DNA from: Puteibacter caeruleilacunae
GTDB lineage: Bacteria > Bacteroidota > Bacteroidia > Bacteroidales > Prolixibacteraceae
Direction of reading: 5' to 3'
Assembly: GCA_005217565.1 (NCBI GenBank)
Contig: SJCO01000007.1
Span: forward strand, 124,001-188,000
Length of the DNA stretch: 64,000 bases
Both the position numbers and the translations under genes were made by a program. Of this stretch, positions 1 to 7,361 are shown piece after piece (within the stretch, counting starts at the first letter, position 1; every line of letters begins with the position of its first letter). The notes under the pieces were generated by a model. It saw nothing but the letters and a program-made list of their open reading frames with translations. It did no database searches and was not told where the DNA came from.

Positions 1-1017
1 ATGAGCGAGGCAGGAGATCTTGTTCCATGGCAGTCGGAAAAAGGTGTTGAAGAGGAACGAATTTCAAAAGGTGGAGTTCTGGGAATTCATGCCCGTGTTT
101 GTCTGAATCGTGGAGGTTATTATTTAGATGTCGACGGACAAAAGAAGCGTGTTGAGAATTACAAAGAGTACTATCAAAAAGCAATAGAACTAACGCAGCG
201 AGTTATGGACTCCGGTGAGCATGGTCTGGAGAATAATTATGAGCAAATATTTAGAAACTATTGTGAAAATAAAGTCTCTACATGGGAAACACTGTTTGAG
301 GTTGGTTTATTTAATCCAGAAGGTGGTTCGGGAAATACAGGAATTATAGGAACTTTTAACGGGCCATCGGTACATGCTGATAGTCCTTATGGTAGAGCAA
401 ATTCACAAGTAAAAACAAGTCCAGTATTTTATGCGAAATTTTCAAGTGAGGATTTAAGAAAGGATGTTGCTGTTGCGAGATATAAGGTTCTGGCCGATGG
501 TTCAAAGAAAGAGTTGACAAGTGATAAAGATGAATGGGGCTGGGCTCCGGGTAAATGGCGAAGAGATTGGCATACGGCTGCTCCTAAAAATGTGAATAAT
601 ACTGATATCAATTGGGTAATTATTAGATATTCGGATGTTTTATTGATGCATGCCGAGGCTCAAAATGAAATAAATGAAGGACCCAATGCTGATGCTTACA
701 ATGCAATTAATCAGGTTCGTTCAAGAGCTGGTGTTGAAGACCTTGAAGAAGGCCTATCAAAGCTAGAGTTTTTTGAGATATTGAAAGATGAACGTGCCCT
801 TGAGCTAAGCTTTGAGGGATTACGAAAACTTGACCTATATCGCTGGGGAATACTTGGAGAAACGCTACGAGCACATGAAGCGGCGTGTTTGAAGTGGTAT
901 AAAAAAGCACCTGTGGTAATGGGGAAGTATTTTGATGATAATAAAGATGAACTAATGCCAATTCCGCAACGAGAGATCGATGAGAATGCAAACATGATCC
1001 AGAATTTTGGGTATTAG
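1..1017 (+). CDS. SusD/RagB-family glycan-binding protein, 5'-partial
   Basis: This is the C-terminal 338 residues of a SusD-like outer-membrane glycan-binding protein, the partner of a SusC TonB-dependent channel. The C-terminal SusD hallmarks are clear: a segment reading WVIIRYSDVLLMHAEAQNE near residue 205, an 'INQVRSRAG' repeat helix near 237, 'LKDERALELSFEGLRKLDLYRWG' near 260-283, and the closing 'LMPIPQREIDENANMIQNFGY'. Family members run about 500-600 residues and start with a lipoprotein signal. Neither is present here, so the ATG at base 1 is an internal methionine and roughly 200 residues lie upstream of the window. A strong terminator follows 30 bases after the stop. Its SusC partner should lie just upstream, outside the window. 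Identity as SusD is well supported; the ligand is unknown. Confidence 0.93.
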   Translation: MSEAGDLVPWQSEKGVEEERISKGGVLGIHARVCLNRGGYYLDVDGQKKRVENYKEYYQKAIELTQRVMDSGEHGLENNYEQIFRNYCENKVSTWETLFEVGLFNPEGGSGNTGIIGTFNGPSVHADSPYGRANSQVKTSPVFYAKFSSEDLRKDVAVARYKVLADGSKKELTSDKDEWGWAPGKWRRDWHTAAPKNVNNTDINWVIIRYSDVLLMHAEAQNEINEGPNADAYNAINQVRSRAGVEDLEEGLSKLEFFEILKDERALELSFEGLRKLDLYRWGILGETLRAHEAACLKWYKKAPVVMGKYFDDNKDELMPIPQREIDENANMIQNFGY

Positions 1018-1049
1018 TTAGCATCATAGCCAAACATTGTAGATTTTTA

Positions 1050-1077
1050 GGGGTGGTGGATTTCATCACCCCTTTTT
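1050..1077 (+). terminator. Rho-independent terminator after the partial susD
   Basis: GGGGTGGTG (1050-1058) pairs with CATCACCCC (1064-1072) through one G-U wobble, with a 5-base loop and a run of five T. The next gene starts only 27 bases beyond the T-run, so this hairpin may act as a partial terminator that lowers expression of the DUF1080 gene relative to susD. Confidence 0.85.
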
Positions 1078-1103
1078 GAATTTTCAACGTAAAAAATGTA
1101 GCG

Positions 1104-1808
1104 ATGAGCAAAATATTATTGATACTATTCTTCTTAAGTCCAAGTATAATTGCACTTAAGGCACAAGAACCGTTGTTTAAATTTGGCAAGCAGATGACAT
1201 GTGCTGAATTAATCAGTGCTTCTAAGGTAAATCAATCAGAAATAAAATGGTTTCAAGTAAGTACTAAGCCAGATACCTGGAGGATGGAAGATGATGAATT
1301 AGTTTGTAGGGGAGAACCTCACGGACTTATTCGTACTGAAACGAAATATAAAAATTTTGTAATACATCTGGAATGGAAGCATACTGAGATGGGAGGAAAT
1401 TCAGGTCTTTATCTATGGTGTGATTTTAATGATAAGGATAATTGGCCTAATGCTATACAAGCACAGATACTAGAGGTCGATTATGGATTAAAGCACAACA
1501 TAACAGATGAGGGGGAAGCTATGGCGCGTGTTCATGGTGAAATATTTTCAATAGGAGAGCAAACATCAATGGTGCCTGATAATCCGAGAGGAGAACGGAG
1601 TAAGCCAGTAGAAAACAGGTGTTTGAAGAGAGGAAATTGGAATACTTATGATATTGTTTGCGTTGATGGTGTTATCAAACTAGCTGCAAATGGGAAATTT
1701 GTAAATGGTGTGAGCCAGTCAAATAGAAAGGAAGGTTACATTTGTCTTGAATCGGAGCATGCGAAAATTCATTTTAGAAATTTGAAGATTTTTGAGCTTC
1801 CAGATTGA
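1104..1808 (+). CDS. Secreted DUF1080 / 3-keto-disaccharide hydrolase-domain protein
   Basis: A 234-residue protein with a Sec signal peptide (about residues 1-20, ending 'LKAQE') and a single jelly-roll domain of the DUF1080 (3-keto-disaccharide hydrolase, PF06439) type. Typical signatures are 'FVIHLEWKHTEMGGNSGLYLW' near residue 85-105, the 'IQAQILEVDYG' strand near 118 and the closing 'GYICLESEHAKIHFRNLKIFEL'. The family is known for binding or cleaving glycosides whose sugar was first oxidised to the 3-keto form. It lies 27 bases after the susD terminator and is followed by an inverted repeat, so it closes the upstream susCD operon or is read by leak-through. If active, it would cooperate with sugar oxidoreductases; two FAD enzymes lie further on. 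Family assignment is good, activity is inferred. Confidence 0.8.
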   Translation: MSKILLILFFLSPSIIALKAQEPLFKFGKQMTCAELISASKVNQSEIKWFQVSTKPDTWRMEDDELVCRGEPHGLIRTETKYKNFVIHLEWKHTEMGGNSGLYLWCDFNDKDNWPNAIQAQILEVDYGLKHNITDEGEAMARVHGEIFSIGEQTSMVPDNPRGERSKPVENRCLKRGNWNTYDIVCVDGVIKLAANGKFVNGVSQSNRKEGYICLESEHAKIHFRNLKIFELPD

Positions 1809-1830
1809 ATTAATTCTATTTGATTATCAT

Positions 1831-1869
1831 AGTCTTACATTTTGCTGAAATGATACTAAATGTAAGACT
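1831..1869. terminator. Perfect 12-bp inverted repeat, probable terminator
   Basis: AGTCTTACATTT (1831-1842) is exactly complementary to AAATGTAAGACT (1858-1869) around a 15-base loop. The run following it (ctatttaaaaa) is a weak U-tract. It sits 22 bases after the DUF1080 stop and most likely ends that transcript. Nothing else is evident in the remaining gene-free stretch up to 2086. Confidence 0.5.
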
Positions 1870-2086
1870 CTATTTAAAAATTGCAGAAAAGAGCGCTTCT
1901 TGAAATGATTCTTGTATATTTGGTGCATTAAGATCACGCACATTTTAAGCATTCCAGGATTATCCTTTTGATATGTAAGTACCCATAAAATTCAAATCAC
2001 AGTTTATCGTGAGTTATGGTGTCAAAACTTCCTTACCAACTCGATGAATGGTTTGTTACTTTTCAGTAATAATTAAAAAGAATATC

Positions 2087-2551
2087 ATGAGGTTAGAGAA
2101 GGATCTTCAAAATATAGCGCAGATTGCAAAACAGAAAGAGAAAGAAAATGTAGCCTTTCGAAATTATCTGGTAAAACAAGATATAGATAAGGTAGGTGAA
2201 ATTGTTCAAAGACTTAATAGGAAAATTGCACCACTAATCGATTGCTGTGAATGTGGAAATTGTTGTATGAACCTTAGGCCGATTGCTACAGACGAGGAAA
2301 TGAGTAAATTTCTGAATCCTGAGGATATTGAATCGTGTAGATATGCTATGGGATTCAAATGTAAATATCTTGAGAATAAGAAATGTACCAATTATCAGAA
2401 CAGACCAGAGGAGTGTAGAGCCTACCCACCGCTTGATAAAGAGGAATTTAAAGATAATATCTATAGTTCATTCTTTAACTACGGTATTTGTCCGATTGTT
2501 TTTAATGTAGTTGAGTGCTTGAAGGTTGAATTAAAATGGACTGGTAAATAA
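2087..2551 (+). CDS. YkgJ-family cysteine-cluster protein
   Basis: A 154-residue soluble protein with the zinc/iron-chelating cysteine cluster of the YkgJ (CxxCxxCC-type) family. It has C53, C54, C56, C59 and C60 in 'CCECGNCC', then 'FKCKYLENKKC' and 'NRPEECRAYPP', the usual second half of the cluster. Members bind a metal (Zn or Fe-S has been proposed) and their biochemical role is unsettled. I chose the ATG at 2087. An upstream ATG at 2048 would add only 13 poorly conserved residues and no domain. The N-terminal 50 residues are a charged helix. It has no signal peptide and does not fit a glycan-degradation role, so it is probably a house-keeping gene between two operons. It has its own flanking spacers on both sides. 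Confidence 0.75.
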   Translation: MRLEKDLQNIAQIAKQKEKENVAFRNYLVKQDIDKVGEIVQRLNRKIAPLIDCCECGNCCMNLRPIATDEEMSKFLNPEDIESCRYAMGFKCKYLENKKCTNYQNRPEECRAYPPLDKEEFKDNIYSSFFNYGICPIVFNVVECLKVELKWTGK

Positions 2552-2614
2552 AAAAATAACTTCAAACCTTCCTAATGATCATGTGTGCGAGAACTACCAG
2601 AGTATAGATTTTTC

Positions 2615-2630
2615 TTGTCAAATTGTACAT
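2615..2630 (+). promoter_or_regulatory. Putative operator TTGTCAAATTGTACAT ahead of the GH78/GH28 operon
   Basis: TTGTCAAATTGTACAT lies 131 bases before the first glycosidase start codon. The same 16-mer with one change occurs at 9710-9725 in front of the lone sulfatase. A degenerate copy (TATCATATAGTGTAT) begins 21 bases downstream, at 2637. This spacing matches the two-turn direct repeats bound by AraC-family dimers. Binding is inferred; the repetition is directly seen. Confidence 0.45.
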
Positions 2631-2761
2631 TAGATTTATCATATAGTGTATTGAGGTGGATTGTTACTGTCTTTACTTTTGTCATTGTTAGATATATGCT
2701 GGACTTTTTTGAAGAATCGGCGTATATTATTTGAAACAATGATCAAGTAAAGAAACTAAAC

Positions 2762-4486
2762 ATGAAAAATCGACACAAGTATATCGCCTTAATTACTTTA
2801 TTCTTAGTACTGCTTAATTTATTAGGTCAAGCTCAATCAAATGAAATAAAATCAACATATCTGGCACCTACTCGAATTGTATGGCAATCAGATGAATCAG
2901 GTGTGCAATTAAAGAATACCACAATATTACTCGAGAAAGGAATCCATCAGGCTGATTTGTACGGTGGAAATTATTGTACTCTGGAAAGAGTAGATGGAAA
3001 GAATGCGGCTATAATTCTAGACTTTGGTAAAGAAATTCAAGGGGGAATTCAATTGGTAACTGCAGGTTTTTCTGGTAAAGATCCTATTAATATCCGCTTG
3101 CGTTTTGGAGAGTCTGTATCTGAAACGATGTCAGATGTTGGAGAACATGGTGCGACTAATGAGCATAGTATGCGAGATTTTAATACTCAATTACCATGGA
3201 TGGGAAAGATGGAGGTTGGATCAACTGGTTTTCGTTTTGTAAGAATTGATTTGATCGATACTAATCGTAAACTCCTCCTTAAGGAAGTCTGTGCCGTATC
3301 CCAGATTCGTGATATCCCTTATGTGGGAAGCTTTGAGTGTGATGATGAGCGATTGAATAGTATATGGCAGACTGGAGCTTATACGGTGCATTTGAATATG
3401 CAGGAATACCTTTGGGATGGAATAAAGCGCGACAGATTGGTATGGGTAGGAGATATGCATCCAGAGGTGATGACAATCAACAGCGTATTTGGTTATAATG
3501 AGGTTGTACCAAAGAGTCTTGACTATATCAAGAAGGTTACTCCAACGAATAAATGGATGAATGGTATTAGCTCATATACCATGTGGTGGATATTGATCCA
3601 ACATGATTGGTATATGGCTCATGGCGATTTGGCCTATTTAAAGCAACAACATGATTATTTAAAAGAACTTTTATCGCGATTATGCTCTAAAGTAGGGGAT
3701 GATGGTGCGGAGAAGTTGGATGGTACGCGTTTTTTGGATTGGCCAACTAGTAGAGATCAAACGACGATTAAACAGGGGTATCAAGCTTTACTAAAGCAAA
3801 CCTTACAGGCAGGAGTACAAATGTCGGAATGGTTAAAGGATAAAGAAACTAAGACGTTGTGTGAGAATGTACTTAAGCGGATGGTAAAGGTGGAGTTTTC
3901 ATCGGCTTCTTCTAAGCAGGCTGCTGCATTGATGTGTTTAGCAGAATTACTAAAAGCAGATGAGGCGGCTGAAGTTATTAAAGAAGGAGAGGCTCGTGGT
4001 TTCTCTACATTCTATGGTTACTATATGCTTGAAGCATTGGCAAAAAGTGGAGATTATCAGGTTGCCATGGAGATTATTAAAGACTATTGGGGTGGAATGC
4101 TCGATTTAGGAGCAACAACCTTTTGGGAGGATTTTCATATTGATTGGTTGAAGAATGCGGGGCGTATTGATGAAGTTCCTTCGTCAGACAAAGTAGATGT
4201 ACATCGTAAATATGGTGATTTCTGCTACAAATATTTGCGCCATAGTTTCTGTCATGGCTGGGCTTCTGGGCCAACAGCATGGTTGTCGAATCATGTTTTG
4301 GGAGTACAGGTATTGGAACCGGGTTGTAGCCGTATTAAAATTACCCCTCATTTGGGCGATTTGAAATGGGTAAAAGGTACTTATCCAACGCCAATGGGTG
4401 TGATTGAGATTATGCATGAGAAGAGGACTGATGGTACAATTAAGACCACAGTTAAAGCCCCCAAAGGTGTTAAGGTTGAGAAATAA
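2762..4486 (+). CDS. GH78-like alpha-L-rhamnosidase, secreted
   Basis: A 574-residue protein with a Sec signal peptide (about residues 1-25, '...NLLGQAQS'), a short beta-sandwich region and an (alpha/alpha)6-barrel of the bacterial rhamnosidase clan. The GH78 acid motif appears as D219-GIKRDRLVWVG-D231, with Asp (D224) where most members have Glu. The catalytic-base motif is 'TTFWE' with E456, followed by H498-GWASGP and a C-terminal beta-domain. GH78 enzymes release alpha-L-rhamnose by inversion. It is shorter than typical GH78 enzymes (700-1000 residues) because N-terminal binding domains are missing. It is the first gene of an operon with GH28, a thioredoxin and a second GH78-like enzyme (16 bases to the next gene). 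Rhamnosidase activity is inferred; another L-sugar or uronate glycoside is possible. Confidence 0.82.
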   Translation: MKNRHKYIALITLFLVLLNLLGQAQSNEIKSTYLAPTRIVWQSDESGVQLKNTTILLEKGIHQADLYGGNYCTLERVDGKNAAIILDFGKEIQGGIQLVTAGFSGKDPINIRLRFGESVSETMSDVGEHGATNEHSMRDFNTQLPWMGKMEVGSTGFRFVRIDLIDTNRKLLLKEVCAVSQIRDIPYVGSFECDDERLNSIWQTGAYTVHLNMQEYLWDGIKRDRLVWVGDMHPEVMTINSVFGYNEVVPKSLDYIKKVTPTNKWMNGISSYTMWWILIQHDWYMAHGDLAYLKQQHDYLKELLSRLCSKVGDDGAEKLDGTRFLDWPTSRDQTTIKQGYQALLKQTLQAGVQMSEWLKDKETKTLCENVLKRMVKVEFSSASSKQAAALMCLAELLKADEAAEVIKEGEARGFSTFYGYYMLEALAKSGDYQVAMEIIKDYWGGMLDLGATTFWEDFHIDWLKNAGRIDEVPSSDKVDVHRKYGDFCYKYLRHSFCHGWASGPTAWLSNHVLGVQVLEPGCSRIKITPHLGDLKWVKGTYPTPMGVIEIMHEKRTDGTIKTTVKAPKGVKVEK

Positions 4487-4502
4487 CCATTTAATCATAG
4501 AT

Positions 4503-5942
4503 ATGAATTTTAAGAAATTACACCTTATAGCGGTGTTCACATTGGCATTGTTCTCTTCGAGCAATGCCAATGCATTTAAAAGCGGTAAAGAAAAGGCTGA
4601 TTGGATTAATAACGTAGGCTATAAAGGATATGAATATTCCACAGATACGTTTAATGTTAAAGAATTTGGAGCTATTAATACTGGTATATTTAATGCTACC
4701 AATGCTATCCAAAAGACCATTAATGCTTGCAGTCAATCAGGAGGAGGTGTTGTTTTCTTCCCAAAAGGAATGTATTTAAGTGGAAGCATCTTTGTAAAGG
4801 ATAATGTACATGTATTATTTGAGGAAGGCACAATAATACTTGGGAGTACTGAGTTGGCGGACTATCCAGAGAGACCGACGAGAGTGGCTGGAATTGAAAT
4901 AAAATGGCCTTCGGCACTAATTAACATCAACGATGCAAAAAATGTAAAGATTTCAGGTAAAGCAGAGCTCCAAGGTCGTGGGCGTATTTTCTGGGCAAAG
5001 TTTGAATATATGAAACCTGTTTATCAGAAGCAAGGGCTCAAATGGGCACGTGATTATGATTGTAAGCGACCTCGAATGTTGGTAGTGAATAATTCAAGTA
5101 ATGTATTCATTGGTGATGTAACATTTAAGGAGTCACCATTCTGGACAGTTCAAATTCTTTACTCAAAAAGCGTGTCCGTTAACGGTGTTGTGATAAGGAA
5201 TCATTCAAAGTATTATGCACCCAGTACTGATGGGATAGATATTGACTCATCAGAGCGTGTGCTAGTGCAAAATTGTGATGTTGCTTGTGAGGATGATAAT
5301 TTTTGCTTGAAGGCAGGTCGAGATGCCGACGGATTAAGAGTAAATCGTCCTTGTCAGTATATCGTAATCAGGGATAATGTTACAGCACAGGGATCAGGTC
5401 TGATCGTGTTTGGAAGTGAAACATCGGGTGGAATAAAGCATGTTTATGTGTCGAACATGAAGGCTAATGGGACAGATACGGGCGTTCGCTTTAAATCGGC
5501 CAGAACCAGAGGGGGAGTGATTGAAGATATCTTGATAGAGAATGTTACCCTGACAAATATTCCAACGGCATTTGAAATGTTGATGAATTGGAATCCAACT
5601 TACAGCTATTGCAAGTTGCCTGACCAATATAAAGACATGGAAATTCCTGAACGATGGAAGATATTACTTAAGAAGGTGGATCCACCCCAAAATGGCATTT
5701 GTAAAATGCGAAATATTCATTTTAAAAATATCAGTGTTACCAATAGTAAACGTGCTTTTAAGGTACAAGGATATCAAGAGTATCCTATTAGCAATATCAC
5801 ATTTGAAAATGTCTCTGTTTCCACTAAATCTGCAGGAAGCATTGAGAATGCAGCAGACTGGGACATTATCGATTCCTCATTTAAGTTTGAAGATGGGAAA
5901 GGGCCTTCGCAGAAAAATTGTACTAAAATCGATGGTATTTAA
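4503..5942 (+). CDS. GH28 polygalacturonase-family glycoside hydrolase
   Basis: A 479-residue secreted right-handed beta-helix protein. I use the ATG at 4503, which gives a clean signal peptide (residues 1-24, '...SSSNANA'); earlier in-frame starts lie inside the preceding GH78 gene. GH28 landmarks are 'NVKEFGAINTG' (51-61), 'STDGIDIDS' (241-249, normally NTD), 'CEDDNFCLK' with D264/D265 as candidate catalytic acids, 'GSGLIVFGSETSGG' (297-310) and 'GVRFKSARTRGG'. The usual GHG histidine is replaced by serine in GSG, which is atypical. GH28 enzymes hydrolyse alpha-linked galacturonosyl or related uronosyl bonds, often as exo-enzymes. The operon position between two rhamnosidase-like genes suggests attack on a rhamnose-uronate backbone or side chain. 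Confidence 0.85.
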   Translation: MNFKKLHLIAVFTLALFSSSNANAFKSGKEKADWINNVGYKGYEYSTDTFNVKEFGAINTGIFNATNAIQKTINACSQSGGGVVFFPKGMYLSGSIFVKDNVHVLFEEGTIILGSTELADYPERPTRVAGIEIKWPSALININDAKNVKISGKAELQGRGRIFWAKFEYMKPVYQKQGLKWARDYDCKRPRMLVVNNSSNVFIGDVTFKESPFWTVQILYSKSVSVNGVVIRNHSKYYAPSTDGIDIDSSERVLVQNCDVACEDDNFCLKAGRDADGLRVNRPCQYIVIRDNVTAQGSGLIVFGSETSGGIKHVYVSNMKANGTDTGVRFKSARTRGGVIEDILIENVTLTNIPTAFEMLMNWNPTYSYCKLPDQYKDMEIPERWKILLKKVDPPQNGICKMRNIHFKNISVTNSKRAFKVQGYQEYPISNITFENVSVSTKSAGSIENAADWDIIDSSFKFEDGKGPSQKNCTKIDGI

Positions 5943-5998
5943 TAGAACCAGAAAAGAATTCGAGCACGTTTTTAAATTAACGAAAGAGTAATTACAAA

Positions 5999-7357
5999 AT
6001 GAAGATTTTAAAGATAGTTTTAATCATAGTGACAAGTATTATAGCTCTTATAGCTACAGCTTTATTGACTATAGGTTATTTGAATTATAAGGGTAAATAT
6101 CCTAATTCTGAATTTCGAAAAGTTAAGCGTCATGTTTTTGATAATCCAAGAGAGGCAGCTATGCTTTTTATCGATCTCGTAGATAAAGTGGAAGTTCGCA
6201 AGGATGCAGAAAAGTACATGGAAAAATATCGTTACTACATTGTCGATCAAGTTGTAGTTTATGCTGTTAGTGAACCATCTGATTCAACTCTGAATGTGAA
6301 GTTATTTCTGGATGATTTATGGAATGGTAATAATGGAACTATTAAAGGTTGGATAGAACCATATCATCTATATGAAAAGATAACATCTGCTTCTTCAGAT
6401 GAAGAGAGAATAAGGTGGGCTACTCAAATGATGAATGGATTACGTGATCATGCCCAATTCGATAACAAGTATGAGCGCTATGCATTGTTAACATACCAGT
6501 GGCTTGATTCTGTGTCTTCCGATCATCAGTTGAAAGATAGGATATTAGAAAGAACAAAGCAGAATCTGAACAAGACATCCTACTCTGATTATAATCAACA
6601 AGAATGGAAGCAGTATATGACATCATATGCTTATTATCTTTCTTATAAGAAAGCTGTGTCTTCAGAAAATAAAGAGTATTGTATTTATTGGCTAGATGAA
6701 ATGACAAAGTCTTTTCCTGTAAATGTCTCAGATAATTTTAAATGGGAGGAAAAAGTAATGGGAGTGTCTATTAAAGATTTGGGCTTAGTACATGTTAATT
6801 ATTACCTTGATAGGGATGAGAAAGAAAAAGCTTTTAGTGTGCTTACAAAACTGACGCTGAAGAATCCCTTCCTTTTTTATGATATCAATGCTGCAATTCG
6901 AAGGAGAGAGCAAGGCTCTTCATTAACCAAGAAGTTATGGTTTGAGAGTTTGGCTTGCTCAATGCCTAAAACGCCTACCGTCAAGTATATATCAACCAAA
7001 GGACTTGAATTGGATTTATCTGGAAATCCAAAGAAATGGGTTTTTATTGATTTTTGGGGAACATGGTGTAGTCCGTGTAAAAAGCAGTTACCCGAGATTC
7101 AGGCGTTTTATGAACACAATAAAGATAAAATAGAGGTATTTACTATATCAAAAGGTTCTTCAAATCTGAATTCTTTTATGGCAGAGAATAACTATACTTT
7201 TCCTGTAGCAGATGTAGAGACGATTGAAGGTTTCACTGTAACTTCTTTTCCAACCAAAATATTAATTAGTCCTGATGGTTACTTTGTGAAAGTTCCTCAT
7301 TCGGATAAATGGATTGAATATATCGAGAAAATAACACTACTAGAATTAAATAATTAA
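5999..7357 (+). CDS. Membrane-anchored thioredoxin-like (TlpA/ResA-type) protein
   Basis: A 452-residue protein with an N-terminal membrane segment (about residues 5-28), a long helical region of about 300 residues without a recognisable domain, and a C-terminal thioredoxin fold. The redox motif is W356-C357-S-P-C360 and the cis-proline loop is 'TSFPT' near residue 415-419. TlpA/ResA-like proteins reduce or isomerise disulfides outside the cytoplasm. It lies 56 bases after the GH28 gene and 4 bases before the next GH78-like gene, so it is co-transcribed with glycosidases. The GH28 carries several cysteines, so a role in maintaining exported enzymes of this operon is possible but is inference. 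The helical N-terminal half resembles regions seen in other Bacteroidota thioredoxin-fusion proteins. Confidence 0.78.
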   Translation: MKILKIVLIIVTSIIALIATALLTIGYLNYKGKYPNSEFRKVKRHVFDNPREAAMLFIDLVDKVEVRKDAEKYMEKYRYYIVDQVVVYAVSEPSDSTLNVKLFLDDLWNGNNGTIKGWIEPYHLYEKITSASSDEERIRWATQMMNGLRDHAQFDNKYERYALLTYQWLDSVSSDHQLKDRILERTKQNLNKTSYSDYNQQEWKQYMTSYAYYLSYKKAVSSENKEYCIYWLDEMTKSFPVNVSDNFKWEEKVMGVSIKDLGLVHVNYYLDRDEKEKAFSVLTKLTLKNPFLFYDINAAIRRREQGSSLTKKLWFESLACSMPKTPTVKYISTKGLELDLSGNPKKWVFIDFWGTWCSPCKKQLPEIQAFYEHNKDKIEVFTISKGSSNLNSFMAENNYTFPVADVETIEGFTVTSFPTKILISPDGYFVKVPHSDKWIEYIEKITLLELNN

Positions 7358-7361
7358 ACAG

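Noticed and set aside
707-1189. Minus-strand open frames opposite the partial susD (and similar antisense frames throughout)
   Set aside because: They are reverse-strand shadows of well-supported genes, with no domain, signal or independent spacing. All other overlapping antisense or alternate-frame ORFs were left out for the same reason.
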